Assembly: GCF_943371255.1 (NCBI RefSeq)
Contig: NZ_CALRUC010000037.1
Location: 1 to 32,828 of the forward strand
Length of the DNA: 32,828 nt
DNA from: Ferrovibrio terrae_B
GTDB taxonomy: Bacteria; Pseudomonadota; Alphaproteobacteria; Ferrovibrionales; Ferrovibrionaceae
Direction of reading: 5' to 3'
In this document: piece by piece, positions 7,193-15,018 of the stretch
Layout of the letters: each line of letters starts with the position of its first letter
Position numbering within the stretch: position 1 is the first letter of the stretch
Position numbers and translations under genes: made by a program
The notes under the pieces: generated by a model
Database searches by the model: none
The model's input: only the letters and a program-made list of their open reading frames with translations
Told to the model about the DNA's origin: nothing

Positions 7193-7237
7193 GTCTGCTA
7201 CCCATAAAGCCTTGAGAAAATTGTCCGGGAGGGCGCC

Positions 7238-8551
7238 ATGCTGGAACCCAAATTCTTCCGCTTCGACACGTTGAGCCTGCATGCAGGCCAGCAGCCCGAT
7301 CCGGCAACCGGCGCGCGCGCCGTGCCGATCTACCAGACCACCTCCTATGTCTTCCGCGATGCCGATCATGCGGCGGCGCTGTTCAACCTTGAACGTGGCG
7401 GCCACATCTATTCGCGCATCTCCAATCCCACCGTCGCGGTACTGGAAGAACGCCTGGCGGCACTCGAAGGCGGCGTTGGTGCCGTGTGCACGGCCTCGGG
7501 GCAGGCGGCATTGCATCTGGCGATTGCAACCCTGATGGGGCAGGGCGGTCATATCGTCGCCTCGCGCAACATCTATGGCGGCAGCTACAACATTCTCGTT
7601 CACACGCTGCCGCGCTTTGGCATCACCACCACCTTTGTCGATCCGCGCGACCATGCAGCATGGAAGGCGGCGATCAAGCCGGAAACCCGCCTGGTGTTCG
7701 GCGAGATTCTCGGCAATCCGGGCCTCGAAGTGCTGGACGTGCCGGCGGTGGCGAAGATCGCCCATGATGCCGGCCTGCCGCTGATGCTCGATTGCACCTT
7801 CGCCACGCCGTATCTGTTCCGGGGCTTCGAGCATGGCGCCGATCTGGTCATGCATTCGGCCACCAAATTCCTTGGTGGTCATGGCGTTGCCATCGGCGGC
7901 GCGCTGATCGATTCCGGCCGCTTCGACTGGGAGGCTTCAGGCAAGTTCCCGACCCTGACAGAGCCTTACGCGGGCTATCACGGGCTCGACTTCGCGGAGG
8001 AATTCGGCCCCGCCGCCTTCATCATGCGGGCGCGGGCCGAAGGCCTGCGCGATTTCGGCGCCTGCATGTCACCCACCAATGCCTTCCATCTGCTGCAGGG
8101 CGTCGAGACACTCCCCTTGCGCATGGCGCGCCATGTCGAGAACAGCCGCAAGGTGGTGGCTTTCCTGAAAAGCCATCCGGCAGTCGCCTGGGTCTCGTAT
8201 CCGGAACTGGAAGAGCATCCCGATCATGTGCTGGCGAAGACGCTGCTGCCGAAGGGCTGTGGGGCGGTGTTCAGCTTTGGCGTCAAGGGTGGTCGTGAAG
8301 CCGGCCGCGTGCTGATCGAGGCGCTGCAGGTGTTTTCGCATCTCGCCAATGTCGGCGATGCCAAGTCGCTGGTGATTCATCCGGCCAGCACCACGCATCA
8401 GCAGATGAGCGCCACTGAGCTGAAGGCCGCCGGTATTGGCGAGGAGCTGGTGCGGTTGTCCGTGGGCCTGGAAGACAGCCAGGATCTGATCGACGATCTG
8501 AACCAGGCCCTGCGCGCGGCGCAGAAGGCCATCAAGGCTGCAGCAGAGTAA
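7238..8551 (+). CDS. metY: O-acetylhomoserine sulfhydrylase (aminocarboxypropyltransferase)
   Basis: A PLP enzyme of methionine synthesis that converts O-acetylhomoserine and sulfide to homocysteine. The 437-residue length fits MetY rather than the shorter MetB/MetZ type. The N-terminus (FDTLSLHAGQQPDPATGARAVPIYQTTSYVF) is the MetY signature, and the PLP lysine is K210 in the motif SATKFLGGHG. YSRISNPT (residues 58-65) supplies the phosphate-binding tyrosine and arginine region. GGGAGG lies six bases before the ATG. It opens a four-gene run with the hydrolase, thiE and the monophosphatase, and its leader contains hairpins that suggest transcript-level control. Confidence 0.95.
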   Translation: MLEPKFFRFDTLSLHAGQQPDPATGARAVPIYQTTSYVFRDADHAAALFNLERGGHIYSRISNPTVAVLEERLAALEGGVGAVCTASGQAALHLAIATLMGQGGHIVASRNIYGGSYNILVHTLPRFGITTTFVDPRDHAAWKAAIKPETRLVFGEILGNPGLEVLDVPAVAKIAHDAGLPLMLDCTFATPYLFRGFEHGADLVMHSATKFLGGHGVAIGGALIDSGRFDWEASGKFPTLTEPYAGYHGLDFAEEFGPAAFIMRARAEGLRDFGACMSPTNAFHLLQGVETLPLRMARHVENSRKVVAFLKSHPAVAWVSYPELEEHPDHVLAKTLLPKGCGAVFSFGVKGGREAGRVLIEALQVFSHLANVGDAKSLVIHPASTTHQQMSATELKAAGIGEELVRLSVGLEDSQDLIDDLNQALRAAQKAIKAAAE

Positions 8552-8569
8552 GGGCGGGGAAACGAAGCG

Positions 8570-9364
8570 ATGTGGCTTGATGTAACGGGCAAAAAGATTT
8601 TTGCGGCCACTGGCGGCAAGGCTTTCGATGCGGCGAAACCAACCGTGGTGTTCATTCACGGTAATGCCTGCGACCATACCAGTTGGGCGATGCAGACGCG
8701 TTGGTTTGCCTATCATGGCTATTCGGTGCTCGCGGTTGACCTGCCGGGCAATGGTCGCTCCGAGGGTCCGATGCTGGAGAGCGTTGAGGCTTTCGCCGAC
8801 TGGATGCCGCTGCTGCTGGATGCCGCCGGCGTGCGGCAGGCGGCGCTGGTCGGCCATTCGATGGGTGCGCTGATCGCGCTGGAAACCGCAGTCCGGCATC
8901 CGTCGCGTGTGCAGAAGATTTCACTGTTGGGCTTTGCTTTCCCGATGGCTGTTAATCCCGAGCTGCAGGCGCTGGCCGATAGTGGCGCCTATACGGTCGT
9001 CGAACTGATGAATGACTGGATGATCGCGAAAAAGAACCAGATCGGCAGCAACCGTGTGCCTGGATCGCATCTGCTCAACGGCAGCATCCGCCTGATCGAC
9101 CGGGCGCCACGCAACTGCCTGGCGCTTGGCTTCCGCCTGTGCAATGCCTATCAGAACGGCAAGCAGGCGGTGGCGGCTGTCGCCGCGCCGGTGCAGATCA
9201 TTGCCGGCGAGCGCGACCAGATGACACCCTTGCGCGCCGCACGCGGCTGGGCCAAAGAGTTCAAGGATGGCCGCATCGACGTGTTGCCGGGCTGCGGCCA
9301 TATGATGATGGGCGAACGTCCCGATGAGACGCTGGATGCGCTCAAAATTTTCATTGCTGGATAA
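8570..9364 (+). CDS. Alpha/beta hydrolase
   Basis: A 264-residue cytoplasmic hydrolase of the alpha/beta fold. The oxyanion-hole motif is FIHGN (residues 28-32), the nucleophile is S97 in GHSMG, the acid is D216 in GERDQMTP, and the base is H244 in GCGHMM. The substrate cannot be read from the sequence; it could be an ester, lactone or amide. It follows metY by 18 bases and ends three bases before the thiE start, so it is probably co-transcribed with both. Confidence 0.9.
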   Translation: MWLDVTGKKIFAATGGKAFDAAKPTVVFIHGNACDHTSWAMQTRWFAYHGYSVLAVDLPGNGRSEGPMLESVEAFADWMPLLLDAAGVRQAALVGHSMGALIALETAVRHPSRVQKISLLGFAFPMAVNPELQALADSGAYTVVELMNDWMIAKKNQIGSNRVPGSHLLNGSIRLIDRAPRNCLALGFRLCNAYQNGKQAVAAVAAPVQIIAGERDQMTPLRAARGWAKEFKDGRIDVLPGCGHMMMGERPDETLDALKIFIAG

Positions 9365-9367
9365 AAG

Positions 9368-10033
9368 ATGGCCAAAGACCCTGTCAAAGCAGAACAGCGC
9401 CTGTATCTGATCACGCCGCCGGTCATCGAGCCGGTCGTGTTCGCCGAGGAGCTGAAGAAGGCGCTTGGCGCCGGCGATGTCGCCTGCCTGCAACTGCGCC
9501 TGAAAGACGGCGAGCAGTCGGCATCGGACAATACCTTCCGGCGTGCAACCGAAGCCCTGCTGCCGATCTGCCACGACCATGATGTGGCATTGCTGATCAA
9601 CGACCGGCCGGATCTGGCCATCAAGTTCGGTGCCGATGGCGTGCATGTCGGCCAGGAGGATGCGCCCTATGAGGAGGCCCGCCGCATCCTGGGGCCAGAC
9701 CGCATCGTTGGCGTCACCTGCCATGACTCCCGCCACCTGGCGATGGAGGCTGCCGAGGCTGGTGCCGATTACGTCGCCTTTGGCGCCTTTTTTGCCACCG
9801 ACACGAAACAGCCCAAGACCAGGGCAGAACCGGACCTGATCGCCTGGTGGGCAGACCTGATGGAAGTGCCCTGTGTGGCCATCGGGGGGATAACGGTCGA
9901 GAATTGCCCTGTTCTGATCGAGGCGGGGGCCGACTTTCTGGCGGTTTCTGCCGGCGTCTGGCGCCATCCCGAAGGCCCGGCCGAGGCGGTAAAAGCCTTT
10001 AATGCGGCAATTGCCAAGCACGGGCGGCGCTGA
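9368..10033 (+). CDS. thiE: Thiamine-phosphate synthase
   Basis: Joins the pyrimidine and thiazole phosphates to make thiamine monophosphate in the cytoplasm. The 221 residues contain the family's motifs in order: INDRPDLA (77-84), DGVHVGQED (90-98), GVTCHD (115-120), GADYVAFGAFF with ATDTK (143-147), and AIGGIT (171-176). These supply the pyrophosphate- and magnesium-binding residues. The ATG follows the hydrolase stop by three bases. No other thiamine gene is nearby, and no TPP-riboswitch-like sequence is visible at this gene, so regulation by thiamine would have to act elsewhere. Confidence 0.9.
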   Translation: MAKDPVKAEQRLYLITPPVIEPVVFAEELKKALGAGDVACLQLRLKDGEQSASDNTFRRATEALLPICHDHDVALLINDRPDLAIKFGADGVHVGQEDAPYEEARRILGPDRIVGVTCHDSRHLAMEAAEAGADYVAFGAFFATDTKQPKTRAEPDLIAWWADLMEVPCVAIGGITVENCPVLIEAGADFLAVSAGVWRHPEGPAEAVKAFNAAIAKHGRR

Positions 10034-10076
10034 TAGGTTCCGCCGCCTTTCCAAAAAACGAGCAAATCCGTCCCCC

Positions 10077-10865
10077 ATGGCCCTGCGATCCGCCTTGATC
10101 AATGCGATGGCAAACGCAGCGCGTAAAGCGCAGCGCAGCCTGATCCGCGACTTCAACGAGGTCGAGCACCTGCAGGTCTCGAAGAAGGGCCCGGCTGACT
10201 TCGTCTCTGCCGCCGACCGCAAAGCCGAGAAGGTTCTGCAGCAGGAGCTGTCCAAGCTGCGTCCGGATTTCGGCTTCGTGATGGAAGAGGGTGGCCGGAT
10301 CGAAGCCAAGGACGGCAAGAGCTACTGGATCATCGATCCGCTGGATGGCACGACGAATTTCCTGCATGGCATTCCGCATTTCGCCATTTCGGTCGGCGTG
10401 CAGCGTGAAGGCGAGCTGGTTGCCGGCATCGTACTGGATGTGGTGCGCGACGAGCTGTTCTGGGCCGAGAAGGGCGTTGGCGCCTATGTCAACGAGCGCC
10501 GCATCCGTGTCTCCGCCCGTCGCAAGCTGCCGGAAGCGGTATTCGGCACCGGCATTCCCTTCCATGGCAAACCGGGCCATCAGCCCTTCGTGAAGGAAAT
10601 GACCACGGTGATGGCCGAGGTCGCCGGCATCCGCCGTCTCGGTGCCGCTGCGCTCGATCTGGCCTATGTGGCCGCCGGGCGCTTTGACGGCTTCTGGGAA
10701 ACCGGCCTGCAGCCCTGGGATATTTCGGCCGGCATCGTATTGGTGCGCGAGGCTGGTGGCACGGTCACTGATCTGGCCGGTGGCGACCAGATGATGGAGA
10801 CCGGCGGGATCATTGCAGCCAATGATGTGCTGCATGCGCCATTGAGCAAGCTGCTCAAGGCCTGA
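10077..10865 (+). CDS. suhB: Inositol-1-monophosphatase family protein (SuhB-like)
   Basis: A magnesium-dependent phosphatase of 262 residues. Metal ligands are visible as E70/E71 (MEEGG), the DPLDGTTNF block (residues 87-95), and WD at 214-215 (QPWDISAG). The start was set at the ATG at 10077 (MALRSALINAMANAARKAQRSL); the upstream 25 codons of the same frame overlap thiE and are not like the family. Substrate could be inositol phosphate or another sugar phosphate; SuhB relatives also act as rRNA-processing factors. There is no clear ribosome-binding site, so it may depend on the upstream genes. Confidence 0.92.
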   Translation: MALRSALINAMANAARKAQRSLIRDFNEVEHLQVSKKGPADFVSAADRKAEKVLQQELSKLRPDFGFVMEEGGRIEAKDGKSYWIIDPLDGTTNFLHGIPHFAISVGVQREGELVAGIVLDVVRDELFWAEKGVGAYVNERRIRVSARRKLPEAVFGTGIPFHGKPGHQPFVKEMTTVMAEVAGIRRLGAAALDLAYVAAGRFDGFWETGLQPWDISAGIVLVREAGGTVTDLAGGDQMMETGGIIAANDVLHAPLSKLLKA

Positions 10866-10889
10866 TCCCCCGCAGACCTGATCCTGCAG

Positions 10890-10956
10890 GCCCGTTTGCG
10901 GGCTTGATCCTCCGTACAAGTGATTGATTTCCTGCTCCCGGCACCAGCTTGCCGGG
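10890..10956 (+). terminator. Two small hairpins after the suhB-like gene, possible terminator region
   Basis: GCCCG-TTTG-CGGGC (10890-10903) and, further on, CCCGGCA pairing with TGCCGGG (10937-10956, six-base loop). Neither is followed by a real T-run. They lie between the monophosphatase and the OmpA-like gene. Confidence 0.35.
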
Positions 10957-11021
10957 TTGTCGCAGTCCGCTGCCTCCGCTATCGTTCGCCACATATTTTC
11001 GGGGTAGGGGGACTTTTTCCG

Positions 11022-12074
11022 ATGGCCAGGCCGCTTTCGCTTTCGCTTTCGCTTGTCGCCCTTTCGCTGGCATGCGGTCTTGCTGGCGGCTTTGCTGTGT
11101 GCATGCCACGCCCGGCGCTGGCCCAGAATTACATCGGCAGTGGCAACATCACCTTCAATCCGCAGGCCCTGGATCAGCTGAGCGCTGGCCGCGGCCTGTC
11201 CGCTCCGGCTCCTTCGACACAGGCTCCGCTGCTGGGAGCCACCGGCAAGCCCAGCAAGGCGGTGAAAAAGCAACGTGTGCTGCCGTTGGCCAGCCAGGCA
11301 GTCACGGATGGCCCGCAGCCGCTGGTTGGCGAGACTGGCAAATCTTCGGCCATCAAGCTGAAGCCGCCGCGTGCCTCCACAGCGACCCGCAAGGCCTCAG
11401 CCACGCCCGCCGCGCCCAAGAGTGATGCTGCTGCGGCTCCCGTTGCCGCTGCCCCGGCCCCCGTTCAAGCCGCCCCGGTTCAGCCGGCCCCTGCCGCGCC
11501 GCCGGTGGCTGTGGCCCCCGCGCCGATGCCCGCACCGGTTCCAGGCACGCCGATGGCTGTTGCGCCTGCCCCCCAGACCTCTGCCCCGGTGGCTGCCGCG
11601 CCGGCGCCCGCACCGGCCCCGGCCGCTCCTCCGGCCCCGGTTGCCACGCCGGCGCCCGCCCCCATCGCGCCGGTGACGACCCCGGCGCCTGCGACCACGC
11701 CTGCTCAGCAGATGGCGACCGCACCCGCTGCACCGCGCCCAGTGCCGGCCCCGGCCGCCCAGGGCGGTGTGGTGACCGTATCCTTCCCCGGTGGGCAGGG
11801 TGAATTGCCGAGCGCCGATCTCGCGGCGCTGGATGGCCTGGCCAAGCAATATGCCAGTGGCGAGGACCGCCTGCAGATTCGTGCCTATGCCTCCAGCACG
11901 GTGGCGGATGGCGGCAGCGGCGCCCGCCGTCTGTCGCTGACCCGCGCGCTTGCGGTGCGGCAGTATCTGATTGACAAGGGTATTCGCTCCACCCGTATCG
12001 ACGTGCGCGCGCTTGGTGCGCCCACCGATGGCAGCGCCGCAGACCGCGTCGAGATCGCCCCGGTTGGCCGCTAG
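11022..12074 (+). CDS. Exported OmpA-like protein with long Ala/Pro linker
   Basis: A 350-residue periplasmic or outer-membrane-facing protein. The start at 11022 (MARPLSLSLSLVALSLACGLAGG) gives a signal peptide with cleavage expected after ALA, before QNYIGSG. Residues roughly 110-245 are almost entirely Ala and Pro, a flexible spacer fit to cross the periplasm. The last 95 or so residues form a degenerate OmpA C-terminal domain (LQIRAYASS, ARRLSLTRALAVRQYLIDKGI, RIDVRALG). The aspartate normally found in the peptidoglycan-binding GHTD motif is replaced by AYASS, though the RA segment is kept. It precedes the MotA/MotB-like pair on the same strand and probably belongs to the same envelope complex. 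Confidence 0.85.
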   Translation: MARPLSLSLSLVALSLACGLAGGFAVCMPRPALAQNYIGSGNITFNPQALDQLSAGRGLSAPAPSTQAPLLGATGKPSKAVKKQRVLPLASQAVTDGPQPLVGETGKSSAIKLKPPRASTATRKASATPAAPKSDAAAAPVAAAPAPVQAAPVQPAPAAPPVAVAPAPMPAPVPGTPMAVAPAPQTSAPVAAAPAPAPAPAAPPAPVATPAPAPIAPVTTPAPATTPAQQMATAPAAPRPVPAPAAQGGVVTVSFPGGQGELPSADLAALDGLAKQYASGEDRLQIRAYASSTVADGGSGARRLSLTRALAVRQYLIDKGIRSTRIDVRALGAPTDGSAADRVEIAPVGR

Positions 12075-12311
12075 TTGACCGGTTCCGGCCGTCTAGACAG
12101 GAGCCCGGATTCCGGATTGTCGCATATCTGTGGTTGATCCGGCTTGCTGCCATGGGCGATCATCAGCCGTCCGCTCCTTGATTCGTACTATGTTTCTCAA
12201 GCGGTTGCCGCTCGCGCAGCCAGTCTGCGGCAGTTCACGAGCAAGCCTGCCGGTTGGCGCCGTGAAATTGCCGTATTCGCTCCGTAACGCAGAAGCGGAA
12301 GGATGGATTGA

Positions 12312-13457
12312 ATGACCAAGCCTGGCCGTTTCCTGTTGCGCATGGTGCTGTTCCTGGCCGCCGTTGGCGTCGTCATCGCCGTGCTGCATACCACCCTGCT
12401 GCGCGCCTATATGGCCAATGTGGCGCTCAACAGCCTGATCGGCGCGATCCTGCTGATCGGCATCCTCTATACATTCCGCCAGGTCTGGGAAATTGGCCGC
12501 GAGGCCAACTGGGTTGAAGCCTGGCAGCGTGCCCAGCGCAGCGGCGGCAGCAATATCGGCGAGCCGTCGAACCTGCTCGCGCCGCTGGCCCGCATGCTCG
12601 CCAATCGCGGCCCGCGCGGCTCGCTGCATGCCACGGCGACGCGTGCCTTGCTGGACTCGGTGGGTTCGCGCCTGGATGAAGGCCGCGAGATTTCGCGCTA
12701 TTTCATCGGCCTGATGGTGTTTCTCGGCCTGCTCGGCACCTTCTGGGGCCTGCTGGAAACCATCAATGGCGTCAGCGACACGATCAATGGCCTGTCGCTG
12801 GGCGCCACCGAAGACATCAATGTGTTGTTCAACAAGCTGAAGGGTGGTCTTGAAACCCCGCTGACGGGTATGGGCCTGGCCTTCTCGGCCTCGATGATGG
12901 GCCTTGCCGGTTCGCTGATCCTGGGCTTCCTCGATCTGCAAGCAGGCCAGGCGCAGAACCGCTTCTACAACGATCTGGAAGAATGGCTGGCTGGCTTCAC
13001 CCGTGTCGGCGGCGGCGCCGTGGCAGAAGGCGACCAGTCGGTGCCGGCCTATGTGCAGGCCCTGCTGGAGCAGACCGCGGACAGTCTCGATAACCTGCAG
13101 CGCACCATGGCACGCAGCGAAGACAGCCGCGGCCAGACCGGTGCCGCGCTGCTGCAGCTCAATGAAAAGCTTAGCCTGCTCACCGAGCAGATGCGTGCCG
13201 AGCAGGGATTGCTGCTGAAGCTGACCGAGCATCAGATCGACATGAAGCCGATCATGGCCAAGCTGGCGCAGGGCGCCGATGGCGGCAACTTCGACACCGT
13301 CAGCCGGGGCCATCTGCGCAACATCGATATCCTGCTGACCCGCATGCTCGACGATGCCGCGCAGGGCCGCGCCAAGCTGGTGGATGACATGCGCGCCGAG
13401 ATCAAGCTGCTGTCGCGCACCATCGCGGCGTCTGCCGACACCCAGCGCCGGAGCTAG
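12312..13457 (+). CDS. MotA/TolQ/ExbB-type proton-channel protein
   Basis: An inner-membrane protein of 381 residues with four predicted membrane segments (about 11-30, 35-55, 128-148, 185-208). The segment FLGLLGTFWGLLETINGV and the later PLTGMGLAFSASMMGLAGS are the core of the MotA/ExbB family, which forms a ring around a MotB/ExbD-type stator and carries protons. A soluble tail from about 209 to the end is long and helical, with several Gln/Leu-rich repeats. GGAAGGA is found about nine bases before the ATG. The stator gene follows after five bases. It is not near flagellar or tol genes, so the driven machine is unknown. Confidence 0.88.
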   Translation: MTKPGRFLLRMVLFLAAVGVVIAVLHTTLLRAYMANVALNSLIGAILLIGILYTFRQVWEIGREANWVEAWQRAQRSGGSNIGEPSNLLAPLARMLANRGPRGSLHATATRALLDSVGSRLDEGREISRYFIGLMVFLGLLGTFWGLLETINGVSDTINGLSLGATEDINVLFNKLKGGLETPLTGMGLAFSASMMGLAGSLILGFLDLQAGQAQNRFYNDLEEWLAGFTRVGGGAVAEGDQSVPAYVQALLEQTADSLDNLQRTMARSEDSRGQTGAALLQLNEKLSLLTEQMRAEQGLLLKLTEHQIDMKPIMAKLAQGADGGNFDTVSRGHLRNIDILLTRMLDDAAQGRAKLVDDMRAEIKLLSRTIAASADTQRRS

Positions 13458-13462
13458 GCGCC

Positions 13463-14539
13463 ATGGCGCTGGGCCGCAGTCACAGGCGCAACGATCACCA
13501 GAGCGCCGGCCCGTGGCCGGGCTATGTCGATGTGCTCTCCACATTGCTCATGGTCATCGTCTTCGTGCTGGCGGTGTTCATGCTGGTGCAGTTCTTCCTC
13601 GCCAATGCGATTTCCGGCCGTGACAAGGCGATCGAAGGGCTGCGCAGCGAACTGGCCGGGCTGGTCGACCAACTCTCGCTGGAAAAACGCAACAACGCGC
13701 AGCTCAGGTTCGACCTCACCAACATGCAGGCCACGCTCAGCGGTGCCACGGCCGAACGTGATCAGCTTGCCGCCGTGCTGGCCGACAGCCAGGCCCGGGC
13801 CGACGATGCCGAAAAACGGCTGGCTGAGCAGCAGCAGATCCTGGTCGACCTGCAGGGCAAGCTGGTGTCCAGCAGCGGCCAGCTGGAACAGGAGAAACGG
13901 CTGACGAGCGAGGCGCGCAGCCAGGTCGATCTGTTGAACCGGCAGATTCTGGCGCTGCGTGAGCAACTGGGCCAGATCGAGCGGATTCTCAAAGAAAGCG
14001 AAGAGAAGGATAAGACCAACCAGGCACAGGTCAGCGATCTGGGGCGCCGGTTGAATGCGGCGTTGGCCCGCAAGGTCGATGAACTCACCAATTATCGCTC
14101 TGAATTCTTCGGTCGCTTGCGTCAGGCGCTGGGCAACCGTCGCGATATCCAGGTGGTGGGTGATCGCTTCGTCTTCCAGTCCGAAGTGCTGTTCGATTCC
14201 GCGTCGGCCGAACTGAAGCCTGAAGGCCGCGAACAGATCGGCAAGCTGGCCAAGACGCTGATCGAAATCAGCAGCAAGATTCCCAAGGAGCTGCCCTGGG
14301 TGCTGCGCGTCGATGGCCATACCGACAAACTGCCAATCAACACCGCGCAGTTCCCGTCGAACTGGGAGCTGTCGTCGGCGCGCGCCATCTCGGTAGTAAA
14401 GTTCCTTGCCAGCCAGGGCGTACCGGTCGAACGCCTGGCCGCTACCGGCTTTGGCGAATTCCAGCCGCTGGATGCGCGCGAAGATCAGACGGCGTTTCGC
14501 CGCAACCGGCGCATCGAACTGAAGCTCACCGAGCGATAG
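13463..14539 (+). CDS. MotB/OmpA-type stator protein with peptidoglycan-binding domain
   Basis: A 358-residue partner of the MotA-like channel. One membrane helix (about 24-47) begins with GYVDVLSTLLMVIVFVL; D23 sits where MotB carries its proton-accepting aspartate. Residues about 52-205 form a long coiled coil rich in Gln, Glu and Leu. The C-terminal OmpA domain (about 235-358) has DGHTD (284-288) and the NWELSSARA block (300-308), the residues that hold peptidoglycan in MotB and Pal. The coiled coil is much longer than the MotB linker, so the peptidoglycan anchor may sit far from the membrane. It ends two bases before the DUF3574 gene. Confidence 0.9.
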   Translation: MALGRSHRRNDHQSAGPWPGYVDVLSTLLMVIVFVLAVFMLVQFFLANAISGRDKAIEGLRSELAGLVDQLSLEKRNNAQLRFDLTNMQATLSGATAERDQLAAVLADSQARADDAEKRLAEQQQILVDLQGKLVSSSGQLEQEKRLTSEARSQVDLLNRQILALREQLGQIERILKESEEKDKTNQAQVSDLGRRLNAALARKVDELTNYRSEFFGRLRQALGNRRDIQVVGDRFVFQSEVLFDSASAELKPEGREQIGKLAKTLIEISSKIPKELPWVLRVDGHTDKLPINTAQFPSNWELSSARAISVVKFLASQGVPVERLAATGFGEFQPLDAREDQTAFRRNRRIELKLTER

Positions 14540-14541
14540 CC

Positions 14542-15018
14542 ATGTTCGAGGAAGCGTTTCTCAAAGTCGGCGAGCGCCTTGGAGCGCTGCAGGCCAAGGT
14601 GGTGGTTGCCCTGATGGGCGGCGCGCTGACGCTGGCCGTCCTGGTAGCCGCCGGGGTGTATGTCTGGCTGCATCCCGTGATGCACTGCCGGCAGCAGAGT
14701 GCGCTGTTGTTCTTCGGCACGGCGGTGCGTAAGGGCGAGCATGTCCGCCATGTCGATGGCAACGAGTGGAAGGGCTTTGTCGAGTCGGCGATCGTGCCGC
14801 GGCTGCCCGATGGCTTCACCGTTCTGGAGGGACAGGGCTTCTATCGTTCGGTCGTTGATGGCAATGCCATGCAGGAAGGCACCTATATCCTGATGGTGGC
14901 CCATCGCAACGATGGCGATATCAATGCCCGGCTTGCCTCCATCGTCGAGGACTACAAGACGCGCTTCAATCAGGAAAGCGTGCTGCGCCTCGATCAGTGC
15001 GGCGCCTACCGCTTTTAG
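14542..15018 (+). CDS. DUF3574 membrane-anchored protein
   Basis: A 158-residue protein with one hydrophobic helix (about 21-43) followed by a domain matching DUF3574: ALLFFGTAVRKG, the W..F......PRLPDGFTVLEGQG core, and a C-terminal YKTRFNQESVLRLDQCGAYRF. The soluble part would face the periplasm. It starts two bases after the MotB-like gene and is the last gene of the cluster, so it may be an accessory of the motor. Usual DUF3574 proteins are small secreted or lipoprotein forms; here it is anchored by an N-terminal helix. Function is unknown. Confidence 0.75.
   Translation: MFEEAFLKVGERLGALQAKVVVALMGGALTLAVLVAAGVYVWLHPVMHCRQQSALLFFGTAVRKGEHVRHVDGNEWKGFVESAIVPRLPDGFTVLEGQGFYRSVVDGNAMQEGTYILMVAHRNDGDINARLASIVEDYKTRFNQESVLRLDQCGAYRF

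Larger units (their letters stand above)
6911..7237. other. Intergenic region between tetR and metY with hairpins and a micro-ORF
   Basis: About 327 bases between the divergent tetR and metY genes. It contains an eight-codon frame with an excellent ribosome-binding site on the minus strand (6977-7003), a strong plus-strand terminator (7033-7063) with no annotated gene in front of it, a possible metY promoter (7091-7120), and a second terminator-like hairpin inside the metY leader (7152-7192). Confidence 0.6.

Noticed and set aside
7091..7237. SAM-II or SAM/SAH riboswitch before metY
   Set aside because: A short stretch (GGATTAATCGCTACAG) vaguely recalls the 3' end of SAM-II, but the required 5' helix and pseudoknot partners cannot be placed, so no class was assigned.
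12093..13544. A 483-codon minus-strand frame over the MotA-like gene
   Set aside because: Composition is typical of antisense frames, it crosses the gene boundary on the other strand, and the plus strand has a clear MotA/ExbB protein.
11022..15018. Zorya anti-phage system
   Set aside because: Only MotA/MotB-like components are present; no helicase, nuclease or ZorC/ZorD/ZorE-like gene lies beside them, and the flanking genes are housekeeping.
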